A stretch of 64,000 nt of DNA from Chlorogloea sp. CCALA 695 (GCF_003003885.1 NZ_PVWN01000014.1:37504-101503), one strand, 5' to 3'; numbered from the stretch's first letter, positions 21,616 to 32,692 are shown. Numbers and translations are program-made. Notes: generated from the letters alone by a model not told the origin.

Positions 21616-22161
21616 ATGGCAACTAGACTCAAAAGCTTATATCAGCAAACAATTGTTCCCAAATTAGTTGAGCAATTCCACTATCCAAATATTCAAGAAG
21701 TCCCCAAAGTGATTAAGGTCACGATCAACCGGGGTTTGGGAGAAGCAGCGCAAAACGCTAAATCTTTAGAAGCTTCTTTGAAGGAAGTAGCTGTAATTAC
21801 CGGACAAAAACCTGTGGTCACTCGCGCTAAAAAGGCGATCGCCGGGTTTAAAATTCGTCAAGGAATGCCTGTCGGTTTGATGGTGACATTGCGCGGCGAT
21901 CGGATGTACGACTTTTTAGACCGCCTAATTGGTTTATCCCTACCTCGTATCCGCGACTTTCGCGGTATTAGCCCCAAAAGCTTTGACGGACGCGGTAATT
22001 ACACCTTGGGCGTAAGAGAACAAATAATATTTCCCGAAGTGGAGTATGACAGCATCGATCAAGTTCGTGGCTTAGATATTTCAATTATTACTACAGCCAA
22101 AACAGACGAAGAAGGTCGCGCTTTGCTTAAAGAAATTGGAATGCCTTTTCGAGATCAATAA
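21616..22161 (+). CDS. rplE: 50S ribosomal protein L5
   Basis: 181 residues. L5 binds 5S rRNA and contacts P-site tRNA. Signatures are [39 protein letters not shown] and [30 protein letters not shown]. In E. coli rpsN follows; here rpsH comes next directly, the usual cyanobacterial order. Confidence 0.98.
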   Translation: MATRLKSLYQQTIVPKLVEQFHYPNIQEVPKVIKVTINRGLGEAAQNAKSLEASLKEVAVITGQKPVVTRAKKAIAGFKIRQGMPVGLMVTLRGDRMYDFLDRLIGLSLPRIRDFRGISPKSFDGRGNYTLGVREQIIFPEVEYDSIDQVRGLDISIITTAKTDEEGRALLKEIGMPFRDQ

Positions 22162-22179
22162 AATTGTAAAGAGGAAACG

Positions 22180-22581
22180 ATGGCGGCTAACGACACAATT
22201 GCAGATATGCTGACGCGCATCCGCAACGCCAATATGGCACGGCATCAGGTAACGCTTGTGCCAGCAACAAAAGTAACTCGTAATATTGCTAAAGTGCTGC
22301 AAAGCGAAGGCTTTATTGCCGAAGTTGGCGAAGAAGGTGAAGGAATCAAATGCAACTTGACGATCGCTTTGAAATACAAAGGTAAAAATCGTCAACCATT
22401 AATTAATGCTTTAAAGCGGATTAGCAAACCAGGTTTGCGTGTCTACGCCAACCATAAAGAGCTACCGCGCGTATTAGGTGGCATCGGCATTGCGATTATT
22501 TCCACTTCAAGCGGCATCATGACCGACCGCGAAGCCCGCCGTCAAGGACTAGGGGGCGAAATTCTGTGCTACGTCTGGTAG
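22180..22581 (+). CDS. rpsH: 30S ribosomal protein S8
   Basis: 133 residues, with AGAGGA seven bases before the ATG. S8 nucleates the central domain of 16S rRNA. Recognised from [18 protein letters not shown], the [24 protein letters not shown] motif and [22 protein letters not shown] at the C-terminus. Confidence 0.98.
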   Translation: MAANDTIADMLTRIRNANMARHQVTLVPATKVTRNIAKVLQSEGFIAEVGEEGEGIKCNLTIALKYKGKNRQPLINALKRISKPGLRVYANHKELPRVLGGIGIAIISTSSGIMTDREARRQGLGGEILCYVW

Positions 22582-22627
22582 AACCATTAGCGGAACTATT
22601 ACCGCTAATAAATAGGAGTAAGTAGTT

Positions 22628-23167
22628 ATGTCTCGAATTGGTAAGCTTCCCATTACTGTACCCAGTAAAGTCACTGTCACGATTGACGGGCATTTCGTCG
22701 CGGTTAAAGGGCCAAAAGGCGAACTTTCCCGCATCCTTTCTAACGAAGTAACGGTAGAACAAGAAGGGGATACCCTACTTGTTAAGCGGCGCGACGAATC
22801 CCGCCCCGCCCGACAAATGCACGGTTTATCGCGTACTTTAGTTGCCAACATGGTTGAAGGAGTCTCCCAAGGATTTCAGCGCCGTTTGGAAATTCAAGGC
22901 GTAGGCTACCGCGCTCAAGTTCAAGGTCGTACCCTAACTTTAAACGTAGGCTACAGCCATCCGGTAATTATTGAACCACCCGACGGCGTGACAATTGCTG
23001 TCGAAACAAACACCAACGTCATAGTTAGTGGTTTTAACAAAGAAGAAGTAGGCAATACCGCCGCCAAAATCCGCGCCGTGCGTCCTCCCGAACCTTACAA
23101 AGGTAAAGGTATTCGTTATGCCGGAGAAGTGGTTAGACGTAAAGCTGGTAAGACAGGTAAGAAGTAA
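22628..23167 (+). CDS. rplF: 50S ribosomal protein L6
   Basis: 179 residues, two repeats of the L6 fold. [15 protein letters not shown] starts the protein and the C-terminal signature [22 protein letters not shown] ends it. L6 is near the elongation-factor binding site. AGGAG lies upstream of the ATG, and rplR follows after 2 bases. Confidence 0.98.
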   Translation: MSRIGKLPITVPSKVTVTIDGHFVAVKGPKGELSRILSNEVTVEQEGDTLLVKRRDESRPARQMHGLSRTLVANMVEGVSQGFQRRLEIQGVGYRAQVQGRTLTLNVGYSHPVIIEPPDGVTIAVETNTNVIVSGFNKEEVGNTAAKIRAVRPPEPYKGKGIRYAGEVVRRKAGKTGKK

Positions 23168-23169
23168 AA

Positions 23170-23529
23170 ATGAAACTCACTCGCCATCAATCAAAAGTCC
23201 GCCGACACCGCCGCGTTCGTGGCAAAGTTTTCGGCAGCCAAGAACGCCCTCGTTTGGCAGTTTTTCGCTCTAATCAACATATTTATGCTCAAGTCATAGA
23301 TGATACACAGCATCAGACTATGGCTGCCGCTTCTACTATTGAAACGGCAGTAAAGTCTTTAGAATTAGGTGCAAGTTGCGCCGCTTCTACTGAAGTCGGG
23401 AAACTCATCGCCGCTAGAGCCATAGAAAAAGGCATCTCCAAAGTTGTATTTGACCGGGGCGGAAACCTCTATCACGGTCGGATTAAAGCCCTAGCAGAAG
23501 CCGCACGGGAAGCTGGGTTAGATTTTTAA
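23170..23529 (+). CDS. rplR: 50S ribosomal protein L18
   Basis: 119 residues. L18 binds 5S rRNA with L5. Seen: [31 protein letters not shown], and the C-terminal [28 protein letters not shown]. Basic N-terminus ([14 protein letters not shown]). Confidence 0.98.
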   Translation: MKLTRHQSKVRRHRRVRGKVFGSQERPRLAVFRSNQHIYAQVIDDTQHQTMAAASTIETAVKSLELGASCAASTEVGKLIAARAIEKGISKVVFDRGGNLYHGRIKALAEAAREAGLDF

Positions 23530-23557
23530 AGCCAATATCTACTAAGGAATACAAATT

Positions 23558-24085
23558 ATGGCAACCGAACGGCGCAAAAATAAGCGCACTAAAGAAAAAG
23601 AAACTACTTTCCAAGAGCGGGTAATTCAAATTCGCCGCGTTAGTAAGGTAGTTAAAGGTGGTAAAAAACTTAGCTTCCGAGCCATTGTAGCGATCGGCAA
23701 CGAACGCGGTCAAGTTGGCATTGGTGTCGGTAAAGCTGGAGATGTCATCGGCGCTGTTAAAAAAGGCGTAGCGGATGGCAAAAAACACCTAATTGATGTG
23801 CCAATTACTAAAAGTAACTCTATTCCCCATCCTACAAATGGTGTCGGCGGTGGCGCAAAAGTTATGATGCGTCCGGCGGCTCCAGGAACAGGAGTAATTG
23901 CTGGTGGAGCCGTCCGTACTGTATTGGAATTAGCTGGGGTTCGCAATATCTTAGCAAAACAACTTGGCTCAAATAATCCGCTCAATAATGCACGAGCGGC
24001 GGTTAATGCGCTTTCTACTCTCCGCACAATGTCTGAAGTAGCTAATGAGCGCGGCGTACCCATTGAAAATCTTTACACTACTTAA
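23558..24085 (+). CDS. rpsE: 30S ribosomal protein S5
   Basis: 175 residues. S5 lies on the solvent side of the 30S subunit and affects decoding fidelity. The dsRBD-like N-terminal part ([31 protein letters not shown]) and the [29 protein letters not shown] motif are present. rpmD (L30), found after rpsE in E. coli, is missing, and rplO follows after 6 bases. Confidence 0.98.
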   Translation: MATERRKNKRTKEKETTFQERVIQIRRVSKVVKGGKKLSFRAIVAIGNERGQVGIGVGKAGDVIGAVKKGVADGKKHLIDVPITKSNSIPHPTNGVGGGAKVMMRPAAPGTGVIAGGAVRTVLELAGVRNILAKQLGSNNPLNNARAAVNALSTLRTMSEVANERGVPIENLYTT

Positions 24086-24091
24086 CGTAAT

Positions 24092-24535
24092 ATGCGATTA
24101 AACGATGCCAAGCCACAAAAAGGCTCAAGAAAACGCTCTAGCCGTCTAGGGCGAGGAATTGCTGCCGGACAGGGAGCTAGTGCGGGTAAGGGGATGCGCG
24201 GACAAAAAGCTCGTTCTGGTAGCGGTACTAGACCCGGCTTTGAAGGTGGACAGCAGCCTTTATATCGGCGCGTTCCTAAGTTGAAGGGCTTTCCGCTCAT
24301 TAACCGGAAAGTTTACACTACAGTTAATGTCTCTAAACTTGCCGCTTTAGCTGCCAATACCGAAGTAAACGTTGCTTCTTTAAGAGCCGAAGGGATTCTG
24401 ACGGCATTTAAAGGCTCGTTGAAAATATTGGGAGATGGCGAACTAAGTGTACCGCTTACAGTTCAAGCCGCCGCTTTTACAGCATCGGCAAGAAGCAAAA
24501 TTGAAGCGGCTGGGGGCAGTTGTCAAGTAGTGTAA
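24092..24535 (+). CDS. rplO: 50S ribosomal protein L15
   Basis: 147 residues. The extended glycine- and arginine-rich N-terminus ([20 protein letters not shown]...[30 protein letters not shown]) threads into 23S rRNA. A compact C-terminal domain follows ([31 protein letters not shown]). It precedes secY, as in almost all bacteria. Confidence 0.97.
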   Translation: MRLNDAKPQKGSRKRSSRLGRGIAAGQGASAGKGMRGQKARSGSGTRPGFEGGQQPLYRRVPKLKGFPLINRKVYTTVNVSKLAALAANTEVNVASLRAEGILTAFKGSLKILGDGELSVPLTVQAAAFTASARSKIEAAGGSCQVV

Positions 24536-24603
24536 CCAGGCTAAGTTTTTAGCACGTTTTAGCCTTTAACAACGCAGTGCCAAAATAATTTAAAAGGTAC
24601 TTT

Positions 24604-25917
24604 ATGATTAGTCGAGATAAAGCCCCAACTGCTCAAGAAACTTTTATGCAGATGGCACAAACCGCCGGACTTAGAGGACGGCTGTTTGTCACTATTGGGA
24701 TATTAATATTGGCGCGTCTTGGTGTATTCATACCCATACCAGGAATTAACCGTGAACAATTTACCCAAGCTGTACAAAACAATAACGCGATTATTGGCTT
24801 TTTAGATATCTTTTCCGGTGGCGGACTTTCTACCTTGGGCATCTTTGCTTTAGGCATTTTGCCCTACATTAACGCCTCGATTATTATTCAATTGCTAACG
24901 GCGGCAATCCCAGCTTTAGAAAATTTACAAAAAAATGAAGGGGAAGCTGGGAGACGGAAAATATCGCAAATTACCCGCTATGTTTCTTTTGGTTGGGCAG
25001 TTTTGCAGAGTAGTTTTATTGCTGCTATTTGGGTACGTCCTTTTGCGATCGTACCGGGGCCAGCTTTTGTGATTCAAACAGCGATCGCCCTAATTGCAGG
25101 TTCTATGTTCATTATGTGGGCATCAGAACTAATTACCGAGCGCGGTGTTGGTAATGGCGCATCTTTGCTGATTTTCGTCAACATTGTTGCAGCTTTACCC
25201 AAATCCTTGGGCGATACTATTACTTTTGCTCAAACTGGTGGTAGAGCCGCCGTAGGTAGGGTTGTTGTCCTCCTATTGGTGTTTTTAGTTACTATTGTTG
25301 GCATTGTTTTTGTTCAAGAAGCCAGTCGCAAAATTCCCATCCTTTCCGCTCGTCGCCAAGTTGGGAGAAAAGTTCAAGAAGAACGGCGCAGTTACTTGCC
25401 TCTACAGTTAATTCAGGGGGGAGTAATGCCAATTATTTTTGCTTCTAGTATCTTGATTTTGCCAGCATTTTTAGCTAACGCAACCGGAAATGCAACTTTA
25501 AGCAACATTGCCACTAACTATCTTAGTCCTGGTGGTTCCGCTCCTTGGGCTTACGCTTTAGTTTATTTAGTTTCCATTGTTTTCTTTAGTTATTTCTATG
25601 CGTCTTTGATTGTTAACCCTGTCGATATGTCGCAAAACTTGAAGAAAATGGGCGCTAGTATTCCAGGTATTCGTCCAGGAAAAGCAACCAGCGAATATGT
25701 AGAAAGGGTTCTTAATCGCCTAACTTTACTCGGTGCGTTGTTTTTAGGAACAGTGGCAATTATCCCCACGGCGGTAGAAAGTGCGGTAGGTGTACCAACT
25801 TTTAGAGGGTTGGGCGCAACTTCCTTGCTAATTCTCGTCGGTGTGGCAATTGATACGGCAAGGCAAGTTCGCACTTATGTGATCTCGCAGCGTTACGAAG
25901 GAATGGTAAAACAATAG
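24604..25917 (+). CDS. secY: Protein translocase subunit SecY
   Basis: 437 residues with ten membrane helices. It is the pore of the Sec translocon, which in cyanobacteria serves both plasma and thylakoid membranes. Signatures are [21 protein letters not shown] (TM2 plug region), [32 protein letters not shown] and the cytoplasmic loop arginines in [16 protein letters not shown]. The stop overlaps the start of adk by one base (TAGTG), so they are coupled. Confidence 0.98.
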   Translation: MISRDKAPTAQETFMQMAQTAGLRGRLFVTIGILILARLGVFIPIPGINREQFTQAVQNNNAIIGFLDIFSGGGLSTLGIFALGILPYINASIIIQLLTAAIPALENLQKNEGEAGRRKISQITRYVSFGWAVLQSSFIAAIWVRPFAIVPGPAFVIQTAIALIAGSMFIMWASELITERGVGNGASLLIFVNIVAALPKSLGDTITFAQTGGRAAVGRVVVLLLVFLVTIVGIVFVQEASRKIPILSARRQVGRKVQEERRSYLPLQLIQGGVMPIIFASSILILPAFLANATGNATLSNIATNYLSPGGSAPWAYALVYLVSIVFFSYFYASLIVNPVDMSQNLKKMGASIPGIRPGKATSEYVERVLNRLTLLGALFLGTVAIIPTAVESAVGVPTFRGLGATSLLILVGVAIDTARQVRTYVISQRYEGMVKQ

Positions 25918-26471
25918 TGGCAAGATTGATTTTTCTGGGTCCACCTGGTGCTGGTAAAGGAACTCAGGCTTTAGCGTTGGCTGAAAAATTGCAGATTCCC
26001 CATATATCTACGGGCGATATTTTGCGTCAGGCGTTGACAGCGCGATCGCCTTTAGGCATTACTGCGCAAAGTTATATGGATCGTGGTGAACTTGTCCCAG
26101 ACAATTTAGTTCAAGCAATGGTCGAAGAACGCCTCCAACAAAGCGATATTAATTCCGGTTGGATTTTAGATGGGTTTCCCCGCACTGTCAGCCAAGCAGA
26201 GTTTTTAGCCGAATTACTGCAAAAACTCGGTCATGGTAGCGTTCAAGTCATCAACTTAGATGTACCAGACGATATTTTGATTGAGCGGCTTTTAGGTCGC
26301 GGTCGTCCTGACGATACAGAAGATGTGATTCGCCGCCGTTTGGAAGTCTACCACGCTGATACTAAACCTTTGATTGGCTTTTATAGCGATCGCCAACAAC
26401 TTGTTTACGTCAACGGCAATCAAACCCTAGAAGCGGTTAACACCGATCTCCATCAAGTGATAACCGCTTGA
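25917..26471 (+). CDS. adk: Adenylate kinase
   Basis: 184 residues, GTG start overlapping the secY stop. It converts AMP and ATP to two ADP. The P-loop GPPGAGKGT is at residues 8-16, the AMP-binding [10 protein letters not shown] and [15 protein letters not shown] follow, and the LID is the short type ([20 protein letters not shown]), without the zinc-finger insertion, which explains the length. Confidence 0.97.
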   Translation: MARLIFLGPPGAGKGTQALALAEKLQIPHISTGDILRQALTARSPLGITAQSYMDRGELVPDNLVQAMVEERLQQSDINSGWILDGFPRTVSQAEFLAELLQKLGHGSVQVINLDVPDDILIERLLGRGRPDDTEDVIRRRLEVYHADTKPLIGFYSDRQQLVYVNGNQTLEAVNTDLHQVITA

Positions 26472-26615
26472 CAAATCCACTTTAATTTGATATCAAACTT
26501 TAGCCCGATGCTAGATAAGATATATTAATAAAAGGTGGAATTGTTTTAATCGTTATGCTATACCGCCCTTAGCTGTGGGTAGTTCAACAGCCAGTAGAAT
26601 TGAGGAAAATATCAC

Positions 26616-26840
26616 TTGTCTAAACAAGATTTGATTGAAATGGAAGGCACGGTCACAGACTCGTTGCCGAATGCGATGTTTAGAGTATCGCTTGATAATG
26701 GCTTTGATGTGTTGGCTCACATCTCAGGGAAAATTCGTCGTAATTACATCAAAATTTTACCAGGCGATCGCGTCAAAGTTGAATTGACACCCTACGACTT
26801 AACTAAAGGCAGAATTACGTACCGCTTGCGGAAAAAGTAG
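26616..26840 (+). CDS. infA: Translation initiation factor IF-1
   Basis: 74 residues of the S1/OB type: [67 protein letters not shown]-1 occupies the A site during initiation. The start is TTG at 26616, with TGAGGA ten bases upstream; no ATG fits. The 144-base gap after adk may hold a separate promoter. Confidence 0.96.
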   Translation: MSKQDLIEMEGTVTDSLPNAMFRVSLDNGFDVLAHISGKIRRNYIKILPGDRVKVELTPYDLTKGRITYRLRKK

Positions 26841-26911
26841 TTAAATCAAATTGTTTAACATTTCTTTCTATAAATGTGGTATAATTTAGAGTTTGTAATA
26901 AAGCAACAGCA

Positions 26912-27025
26912 ATGAAAGTTAGAGCTTCAGTCCGTCGAATTTGTGAAAAGTGTAACGTTATTCGCCGTCGCGGTCGAGTAATGGTAATTTGTACTAACCC
27001 AAAACACAAGCAGAGACAAGGTTAG
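26912..27025 (+). CDS. rpmJ: 50S ribosomal protein L36
   Basis: 37 residues, easily missed by length filters. The frame reads [20 protein letters not shown] and then [17 protein letters not shown], the complete L36 with its zinc-binding Cys-Cys-Cys-His pattern (CEKC...C...H), so this is the zinc (C+) form. The position between infA and rpsM is the canonical one. Confidence 0.97.
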   Translation: MKVRASVRRICEKCNVIRRRGRVMVICTNPKHKQRQG

Positions 27026-27088
27026 ACCGTTAAATACAAAAATTATTTATCGAGTTTTTTAGCACCGCCAAATTAGGGAGAAAAAAAC

Positions 27089-27469
27089 GTGGCACGGATT
27101 TCTGGTGTAGACCTTCCGCGTGATAAGCGCGTCGAAATCGGTCTTACTTACATATATGGAATTGGATTATCGCGGTCAAAGAACATTTTGACAACTACCG
27201 GGGTAAATCCAGATACTCGGATTAAAGATTTAAGCGACGCTGACGTTACCGCCTTACGGGGTGCGATCGAAGGTTACCAAGTTGAAGGAGACTTGCGCCG
27301 CTTAGAATCAATGTCGATCAAGCGGTTAATTGATATTGGAACTTATAGAGGTCGCCGCCATCGGATGGGTTTACCCGTACGCGGACAAAGAACTCGTACC
27401 AATGCAAGAACCAGGCGCGGTAGACGGCAAACCGTTGCTGGGAAGAAAAAAGCACCCAGTGGCAAGTAA
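27089..27469 (+). CDS. rpsM: 30S ribosomal protein S13
   Basis: 126 residues, GTG start with GGGAG upstream. S13 forms intersubunit bridges in the 30S head. Signatures are [66 protein letters not shown] and a basic tail. Confidence 0.98.
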   Translation: MARISGVDLPRDKRVEIGLTYIYGIGLSRSKNILTTTGVNPDTRIKDLSDADVTALRGAIEGYQVEGDLRRLESMSIKRLIDIGTYRGRRHRMGLPVRGQRTRTNARTRRGRRQTVAGKKKAPSGK

Positions 27470-27514
27470 CACAATTAGTTCCTTTACTCAGCATTATTTA
27501 GCTTACTTTCAGTT

Positions 27515-27910
27515 ATGGCGCGACAAACAAACAAAAAACCTGGAGCTAAAAAGCAAAAGCGCAACGTCCCCAACGGCATCGCTTTTATCCAGTCTACTTT
27601 TAACAACAGCATCGTCACGATCGCCGATCAAAATGGCGATGTAATTTCTTGGGCATCTGCCGGATCTAGCGGTTTTAAAGGCGCGAAAAAGGGAACTCCC
27701 TTTGCAGCCCAAACCGCCGCCGAAAGTGCCGCCCGTAGAGCCGTAGACCAAGGAATGCGGCAAATAGAAGTTATGGTAAGCGGGCCTGGATCGGGTCGAG
27801 AGACAGCAATTCGAGCCTTGCAAGGAGCAGGACTTGAAATTACGCTAATTCGGGATATTACCCCGATTCCTCACAACGGTTGCCGTCCACCCAAGCGCCG
27901 TCGAGTCTAA
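27515..27910 (+). CDS. rpsK: 30S ribosomal protein S11
   Basis: 131 residues. S11 lies on the platform near the E-site codon. Recognised from [46 protein letters not shown] and the ending [18 protein letters not shown]. rpsD is not next to it; rpoA follows, the cyanobacterial order. Confidence 0.98.
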   Translation: MARQTNKKPGAKKQKRNVPNGIAFIQSTFNNSIVTIADQNGDVISWASAGSSGFKGAKKGTPFAAQTAAESAARRAVDQGMRQIEVMVSGPGSGRETAIRALQGAGLEITLIRDITPIPHNGCRPPKRRRV

Positions 27911-27995
27911 AAAAGCCCTATTACTCTATAGGCATCAACAAGTAAAGGTAAATACTCTGCCCAATAGTGGCAGCTAATATAAGGGAGGTTACTCC

Positions 27996-28943
27996 GTGGC
28001 GCAATATCAAATTGAATGTGTCGAGTCTAATACACAGGAACACCGTAGTCTATATAGTAAATTTGTCCTGGAGCCTCTCGATCGCGGTCAAGGCACTACG
28101 TTGGGTAACGCTCTAAGGCGAATCTTGCTGTCAAACCTAGAAGGTACGGCAGTTACCGCCGTTCGGATTGCTGGAGTGAATCACGAATTTGCGACCATTC
28201 CCGGAATGCGGGAAGATGTATTAGAAATCCTGATGCGGATGAAAGAAGTAGTTTTAAAAAGCTACTCCTCTCAACCCCAAATTGGACGACTATTAGTTAC
28301 CGGGCCAACCATAGTTACCGCCGCTCACTTTGACTTACCTTCAGAAGTCGAAATCGTCGATCCTAATCAGTATGTAGCAACCTTAGCAGAGGGTGCGAAA
28401 CTAGAAATGGAATTTCGCATCGACAGAGGTAAAGGCTATCGGACAATCGAACGTAGCCGCGATGACGCGACAGCCTTAGATTTTCTCCAAATTGATGCCG
28501 TATTTATGCCCGTTCATAAAGTCAACTACAGCGTTGAAGATGCCCTTGTAGATGGCTCGGCGGCAAAAGATCGGCTAGTTTTGGAAATTTGGACAAATGG
28601 CAGCGTGACCCCCCAAGAGTCGCTCTCGGCAGCAGCTAGTATTTTAGTTGAATTATTTAATCCACTAAAAGATATTTCTTTAGAGGCAATGCAAGACGAG
28701 TTGCCCACTGATGAAGATCCTACTAGCCAAATTCCCATTGAAGAATTGCAATTGTCGGTTAGAGCTTACAACTGTCTCAAACGAGCGCAAGTAAACTCCG
28801 TTGCCGATTTATTGGATTACACCCAGGAAGATTTGCTAGAAATTAAAAACTTTGGTCAAAAATCTGCTGAAGAAGTAATCGAAGCCTTGCAAGTTCGCTT
28901 AGGTATTACTTTACCTCACGAAAAATCACCTAAGCCTAGCTAG
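27996..28943 (+). CDS. rpoA: DNA-directed RNA polymerase subunit alpha
   Basis: 315 residues, GTG start with GGGAGG upstream. The N-terminal dimerisation domain has [36 protein letters not shown]. The C-terminal DNA-binding domain (about 240-300) has [51 protein letters not shown]. Alpha nucleates core assembly and contacts UP elements and activators. Its place in the ribosomal operon before rplQ is conserved. Confidence 0.98.
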   Translation: MAQYQIECVESNTQEHRSLYSKFVLEPLDRGQGTTLGNALRRILLSNLEGTAVTAVRIAGVNHEFATIPGMREDVLEILMRMKEVVLKSYSSQPQIGRLLVTGPTIVTAAHFDLPSEVEIVDPNQYVATLAEGAKLEMEFRIDRGKGYRTIERSRDDATALDFLQIDAVFMPVHKVNYSVEDALVDGSAAKDRLVLEIWTNGSVTPQESLSAAASILVELFNPLKDISLEAMQDELPTDEDPTSQIPIEELQLSVRAYNCLKRAQVNSVADLLDYTQEDLLEIKNFGQKSAEEVIEALQVRLGITLPHEKSPKPS

Positions 28944-28980
28944 ATCCGTCCACCTTCTAACTAATTACTCCCTAATTGTT

Positions 28981-29331
28981 ATGCGCCACCGCAATAGTAT
29001 CAGCAAACTTGGCAAACCCGCCGACCAACGCCGCGCTCTATTAAGAGCTTTGACTACAGAATTAATCCGGCATGGTCGGATTACGACAACTAAAGTTAGA
29101 GCCAAAGCCCTGCGCCAAGAAGCAGAAAAAATGATTACTTTAGCTAAAGATGGCTCTTTAGCTGCTCGTCGTCAAGCGATGGGCTTTATTTACGACAAGC
29201 AATTGGTTCATGCTTTATTTGAGCAAGTTCCAACTCGCTACGGTAGCCGCAATGGTGGCTATACCCGCATTTTGTCAACGATGCCCCGTCGTGGCGATAA
29301 TGCACAAATGGCAATTATTGAACTTGTGTAA
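28981..29331 (+). CDS. rplQ: 50S ribosomal protein L17
   Basis: 116 residues, starting [35 protein letters not shown]17 lies close to the tunnel exit. [31 protein letters not shown] is the C-terminal signature. truA follows after 8 bases, as in many cyanobacteria. Confidence 0.98.
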   Translation: MRHRNSISKLGKPADQRRALLRALTTELIRHGRITTTKVRAKALRQEAEKMITLAKDGSLAARRQAMGFIYDKQLVHALFEQVPTRYGSRNGGYTRILSTMPRRGDNAQMAIIELV

Positions 29332-29339
29332 GTTAAAAC

Positions 29340-30170
29340 ATGGTTGCCTTGCTGTACCAAAACCCTAAACAAAAAGTCGCCTTGGTAATTCAATACTTAG
29401 GTACTCATTTTTATGGCTGGCAAAGGCAACTACAGCAACGTACTGTGCAAGGGGAGATTGAAAAAGTCCTAAAAAAGGTTTTAGGATATCAAGTCACTTT
29501 GCACTGTGCGGGAAGGACGGATACAGGGGTTCACGCTGCTGCTCAAGTTGCCCATTTTGAGCATGATAGCTTGATTCCCTCCCAGCGCTGGGCATCGGTG
29601 TTAAACGGTTACTTACCCAGTGATATTTTGATTCGGGCAAGTGAGTCCGTTAGCGAGTCTTGGCACGCTCGTTTTAGCGCCCAGTGGCGGCGATATCGCT
29701 ACACGCTTTATACAGACCCTAGACCCAACTTGTTTGTTAGTCCGTTTAGCTGGCATTATTATTATGCGCCTTTAGATGAATCAGAGATGCAAGCGGCATT
29801 AAAAACCCTGCTGGGAACTCATCATCTAGCCGCTTTTCACCGGACAGGCTCAAGGCGATCGCATTCTTGGGTAGATGTGCAACAAGTAAAGTGCGATCGC
29901 GCTTTAGACTTTATTCATATTGAAATTCAAGCAAATGGGTTTTTGTATGGCATGGTGCGGCTGCTGGTAGGGCTACTGGTGCAAGTAGGTACAGGCAAGC
30001 GGAGTCTGGATAACTTTACCGAGCTTTGGCAGCAAGAGCGCCGGGAAGAAGTAAAACACGCCGCCCCCGCTTGCGGTTTGTGTTTGCTAAGAGTTGGCTA
30101 TGAAGACTCTCCTTTTCCGCCAGAAGTCTGGTATGACACCATGCCTAAATTAGTTTTGCCCTCAATGTAA
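29340..30170 (+). CDS. truA: tRNA pseudouridine(38-40) synthase TruA
   Basis: 276 residues, a normal length. It makes pseudouridine at positions 38-40 of the tRNA anticodon arm. The catalytic aspartate lies in CAGRTDTGVHA (near residue 60). Other family blocks are YLGTHFYGWQRQ near the N-terminus, the RRYRYTLY strand, FIHIEIQANGFLYGMVRLLVG and the C-terminal APACGLCLLRVGY. It sits in the ribosomal operon between rplQ and rplM. Confidence 0.96.
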   Translation: MVALLYQNPKQKVALVIQYLGTHFYGWQRQLQQRTVQGEIEKVLKKVLGYQVTLHCAGRTDTGVHAAAQVAHFEHDSLIPSQRWASVLNGYLPSDILIRASESVSESWHARFSAQWRRYRYTLYTDPRPNLFVSPFSWHYYYAPLDESEMQAALKTLLGTHHLAAFHRTGSRRSHSWVDVQQVKCDRALDFIHIEIQANGFLYGMVRLLVGLLVQVGTGKRSLDNFTELWQQERREEVKHAAPACGLCLLRVGYEDSPFPPEVWYDTMPKLVLPSM

Positions 30171-30209
30171 GGCAGCGCTACTCAATTAAATTTTACAGGA
30201 TACTTAAAA

Positions 30210-30665
30210 ATGGAAAAAACTTATCTTCCACCCCAAGACACTATCAACCGCGACTGGTATATAGTTGATGCCGCAGACCAACGCCTCGGACGACTAGCTA
30301 GTGAAATTGCAATGGTTTTACGCGGCAAAAACAAGCCCGAATTTACTCCTCACATGGATACAGGCGGGTTTGTAATTGTCGTTAATGCTGAAAAAATAGT
30401 AGTTACAGGCAAAAAGCGCACTCAAAAGCTCTATCGCCGTCACTCTGGGCGACCAGGGGGAATGAAAACTGAGACTTTTGCTAAACTTCAAGCCCGGATT
30501 CCTGAGCGGATTATTGAGCAAGCAGTTAAAGGAATGCTACCTAAAAGTAGTTTGGGTAAGCAACTATTTACGAAGCTAAAAGTCTATGCTGGTGGCGATC
30601 ATCCCCATTCGGCACAACAACCTCAAGAGCTAAAAATTCAAACAATTCCCGGAGCAGATAAGTAA
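30210..30665 (+). CDS. rplM: 50S ribosomal protein L13
   Basis: 151 residues. L13 binds early to 23S rRNA. Signatures are [40 protein letters not shown] and the [32 protein letters not shown] block. The stop overlaps the start of rpsI by one base. Confidence 0.98.
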   Translation: MEKTYLPPQDTINRDWYIVDAADQRLGRLASEIAMVLRGKNKPEFTPHMDTGGFVIVVNAEKIVVTGKKRTQKLYRRHSGRPGGMKTETFAKLQARIPERIIEQAVKGMLPKSSLGKQLFTKLKVYAGGDHPHSAQQPQELKIQTIPGADK

Positions 30666-31081
30666 TGCAAGCAGTAGAAGCTAATAGCGGTCGCGCAGTG
30701 TACTGGGGTACAGGTCGCCGCAAATCATCGGTAGCACGGGTACGTCTAGTACCAGGTAGCGGTCAATTGACCGTTAATAACAAACCAGGCGAGTTATATT
30801 TTCAGTTCAACGCTAATTATATTTCTGTCACCAAAGCACCCCTAGAAACTTTGGGATTAGAAAATGAATATGACATTTTAGTAAATGCTCATGGTGGTGG
30901 CTTGACTGGGCAATCAGACTCAATTCGCTTGGGAGTTGCCCGTGCTTTATGTAAGCTCGATCCTGACAACCGCCCACCTTTGAAAAAAGAAGGCTATCTC
31001 ACCCGCGATCCACGAGCCAAAGAGCGGAAGAAATACGGATTGCACAAAGCTCGTAAAGCTCCTCAGTTCTCGAAGCGTTAA
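30665..31081 (+). CDS. rpsI: 30S ribosomal protein S9
   Basis: 138 residues. S9 contacts P-site tRNA through its C-terminal arginine. [47 protein letters not shown] and the ending [16 protein letters not shown] are diagnostic. A repeat element begins 14 bases after the stop. Confidence 0.98.
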   Translation: MQAVEANSGRAVYWGTGRRKSSVARVRLVPGSGQLTVNNKPGELYFQFNANYISVTKAPLETLGLENEYDILVNAHGGGLTGQSDSIRLGVARALCKLDPDNRPPLKKEGYLTRDPRAKERKKYGLHKARKAPQFSKR

Positions 31082-31094
31082 AAATCTAAAGTTT

Positions 31095-31180
31095 TGGGCG
31101 TTGATGAATTCAGGGCGCGGAAATAACTTTGCATGATTTCAAAACCAATGCTAGAGACGTTGCATTGCAACGTCTCTACA
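31095..31180. repeat. Intergenic repeat element with 27-bp palindrome (copy 1)
   Basis: The left end TGGGCGTTGATGAATTCAG is followed by ACCAATGC and a perfect palindrome at 31152-31178 (13-bp arms around a central T; core GAGACGTTGCA). The same palindrome and flanks recur at 36352-36413 after another gene. It lies between rpsI and rpmE. It resembles small non-autonomous elements that are common between genes in cyanobacteria. As RNA the palindrome would form a stable hairpin. Confidence 0.7.
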
Positions 31181-31236
31181 AACCTGACAATAGCGATCAC
31201 AGTTACAATAAATTAAGTAAATTCCTCACTAAAACA

Positions 31237-31479
31237 ATGGCAAAAGCAGATATTCATCCTAAGTGGTATCCCGAAGCAAAAGTTTATTGCAACGGCGAAG
31301 TTGTAATGACTGTAGGCTCTACCAAACCAGAATTACACGTTGATGTATGGTCGGGAAATCACCCTTTCTATACTGGTACGCAAAAGATGATTGACACTGA
31401 AGGGCGTGTTGAGCGGTTTATGCGTAAGTACGGCATGATGGAAACTGAACCAGAAACAGCCCCAGAAGATAAAAAGTAG
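31237..31479 (+). CDS. rpmE: 50S ribosomal protein L31
   Basis: 80 residues from the ATG at 31237 (MAKADIHPKWYPEAKVYCNG). The frame stays open for 36 codons upstream, but those codons run through the palindromic repeat and encode nothing L31-like, so the longer frame is rejected. Conserved blocks are TVGSTKPELHVDVWSGNHPFYTG and EGRVERFMRKYG. The zinc-binding cysteine set of C+ L31 is incomplete (one Cys, in VYCNG), so this is the zinc-independent form or a variant with reduced zinc ligands. L31 joins the subunits at the central protuberance. Confidence 0.95.
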   Translation: MAKADIHPKWYPEAKVYCNGEVVMTVGSTKPELHVDVWSGNHPFYTGTQKMIDTEGRVERFMRKYGMMETEPETAPEDKK

Positions 31480-31547
31480 CGTTGGTTAGTTTAAAGCAAA
31501 CTGTTAATCTAACCTATCCTGCTTGAATAATTACGCGACTTCTCGTT

Positions 31548-32648
31548 ATGGCTGAAACTTACCTATTAGACAAACTAAAGTCCGTTGAACAAACCTTTAA
31601 CGAACTAAACCGCCGCCTTGCCGATCCTGAAGTTGCTAGAGATCCTAATGAGACGCAACGGGTGGCAAGGGCGCGTTCTTCCTTGGAACCAGTAGTTAAT
31701 AGCTATGAAGATTGGAAAATTGCCACCGAAGAATTAATTGGCGCTCGTCAGGTATTTAAAGAATCAGCCAGCGATCCTGAATTTCAAGAGATTGCCGCCA
31801 GCGAAGTTCAGGAATTAGAAGCTAAATTAGAGCAACTAGAAATTCGCTTGAAAACGTTGCTCTTACCGCGCGATCCCAATGATGACAAAAACATCATGCT
31901 AGAAATTCGTGCCGGAACTGGTGGCGATGAGGCTAGTATTTGGGCAGGGGATTTAGTGCGGATGTACTCGCGTTACGCGGAAGTTCAACACTGGAAAGTA
32001 AAGTTAGTTAGCGAATCTCTAGCAGAAATGGGCGGCTTTAAAGAAGCTGTCTTAGAAATTCAAGGCGACCAAGTTTATAGCAAGTTGAAGTTTGAAGCTG
32101 GCGTTCATAGAGTGCAGCGCGTACCATTAACTGAAGCAAGCGGACGAGTACATACTTCTACCGCTACTGTTGCGGTTATGCCCGAAGTGGACGATGTGGA
32201 AATACACATTGATCCTAAAGATATTGAAATGAGTACCGCTCGTTCTGGTGGTGCTGGGGGGCAAAATGTCAACAAAGTAGAAACTGCTGCCGATTTGTAC
32301 CACAAACCTACAGGTATTCGGATCTTTTGTACTGAAGAACGCAGCCAGCTACAGAATAAAGAACGGGCGATGCAGATTTTACGGGCGAAACTGTACGAAA
32401 TGAAGTTGAGAGAACAGCAAGAAGCTGTAACTTCTATGCGGCGACTTCAAGTTGGAACCGGATCGCGCTCAGAAAAGATCCGCACTTACAACTACAAAGA
32501 TAACCGCGTTACCGACCACCGTTTGGGACAGAACTTTGTGCTTAATCCAGTCATTGAAGGGGATTTAGAAACCATTACCCAGTCTTGTATCTCTCAAGAT
32601 CAGCAAGAGCGGTTGGCAGAATTAGCAGCTTCTAGTTCTGGAGTATAA
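31548..32648 (+). CDS. prfA: Peptide chain release factor RF-1
   Basis: 366 residues. It ends translation at UAA and UAG. The GGQ motif that triggers peptidyl-tRNA hydrolysis is in [18 protein letters not shown] (near residue 238). The codon-recognition domain precedes it, and the C-terminal [13 protein letters not shown] is conserved. It follows rpmE at the end of the ribosomal super-operon. Confidence 0.96.
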   Translation: MAETYLLDKLKSVEQTFNELNRRLADPEVARDPNETQRVARARSSLEPVVNSYEDWKIATEELIGARQVFKESASDPEFQEIAASEVQELEAKLEQLEIRLKTLLLPRDPNDDKNIMLEIRAGTGGDEASIWAGDLVRMYSRYAEVQHWKVKLVSESLAEMGGFKEAVLEIQGDQVYSKLKFEAGVHRVQRVPLTEASGRVHTSTATVAVMPEVDDVEIHIDPKDIEMSTARSGGAGGQNVNKVETAADLYHKPTGIRIFCTEERSQLQNKERAMQILRAKLYEMKLREQQEAVTSMRRLQVGTGSRSEKIRTYNYKDNRVTDHRLGQNFVLNPVIEGDLETITQSCISQDQQERLAELAASSSGV

Positions 32649-32692
32649 AAAATTGACGCGCAAGTTTTGCTGTAAAATAAGGCAATTGTAAG

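Noticed and set aside
16170..24300. Many long minus-strand frames inside the ribosomal operon
   Set aside because: They are antisense shadows of strongly conserved genes and have no family features or ribosome sites.
26491..26506. TTTGATATCAAA palindrome between adk and infA as an operator
   Set aside because: Short, A+T-rich and unaccompanied by a second copy; likely chance.
31129..31236. 36-codon N-terminal extension of L31
   Set aside because: The extension runs through a palindromic repeat that recurs elsewhere, and the L31 family begins at MAKADIHP.
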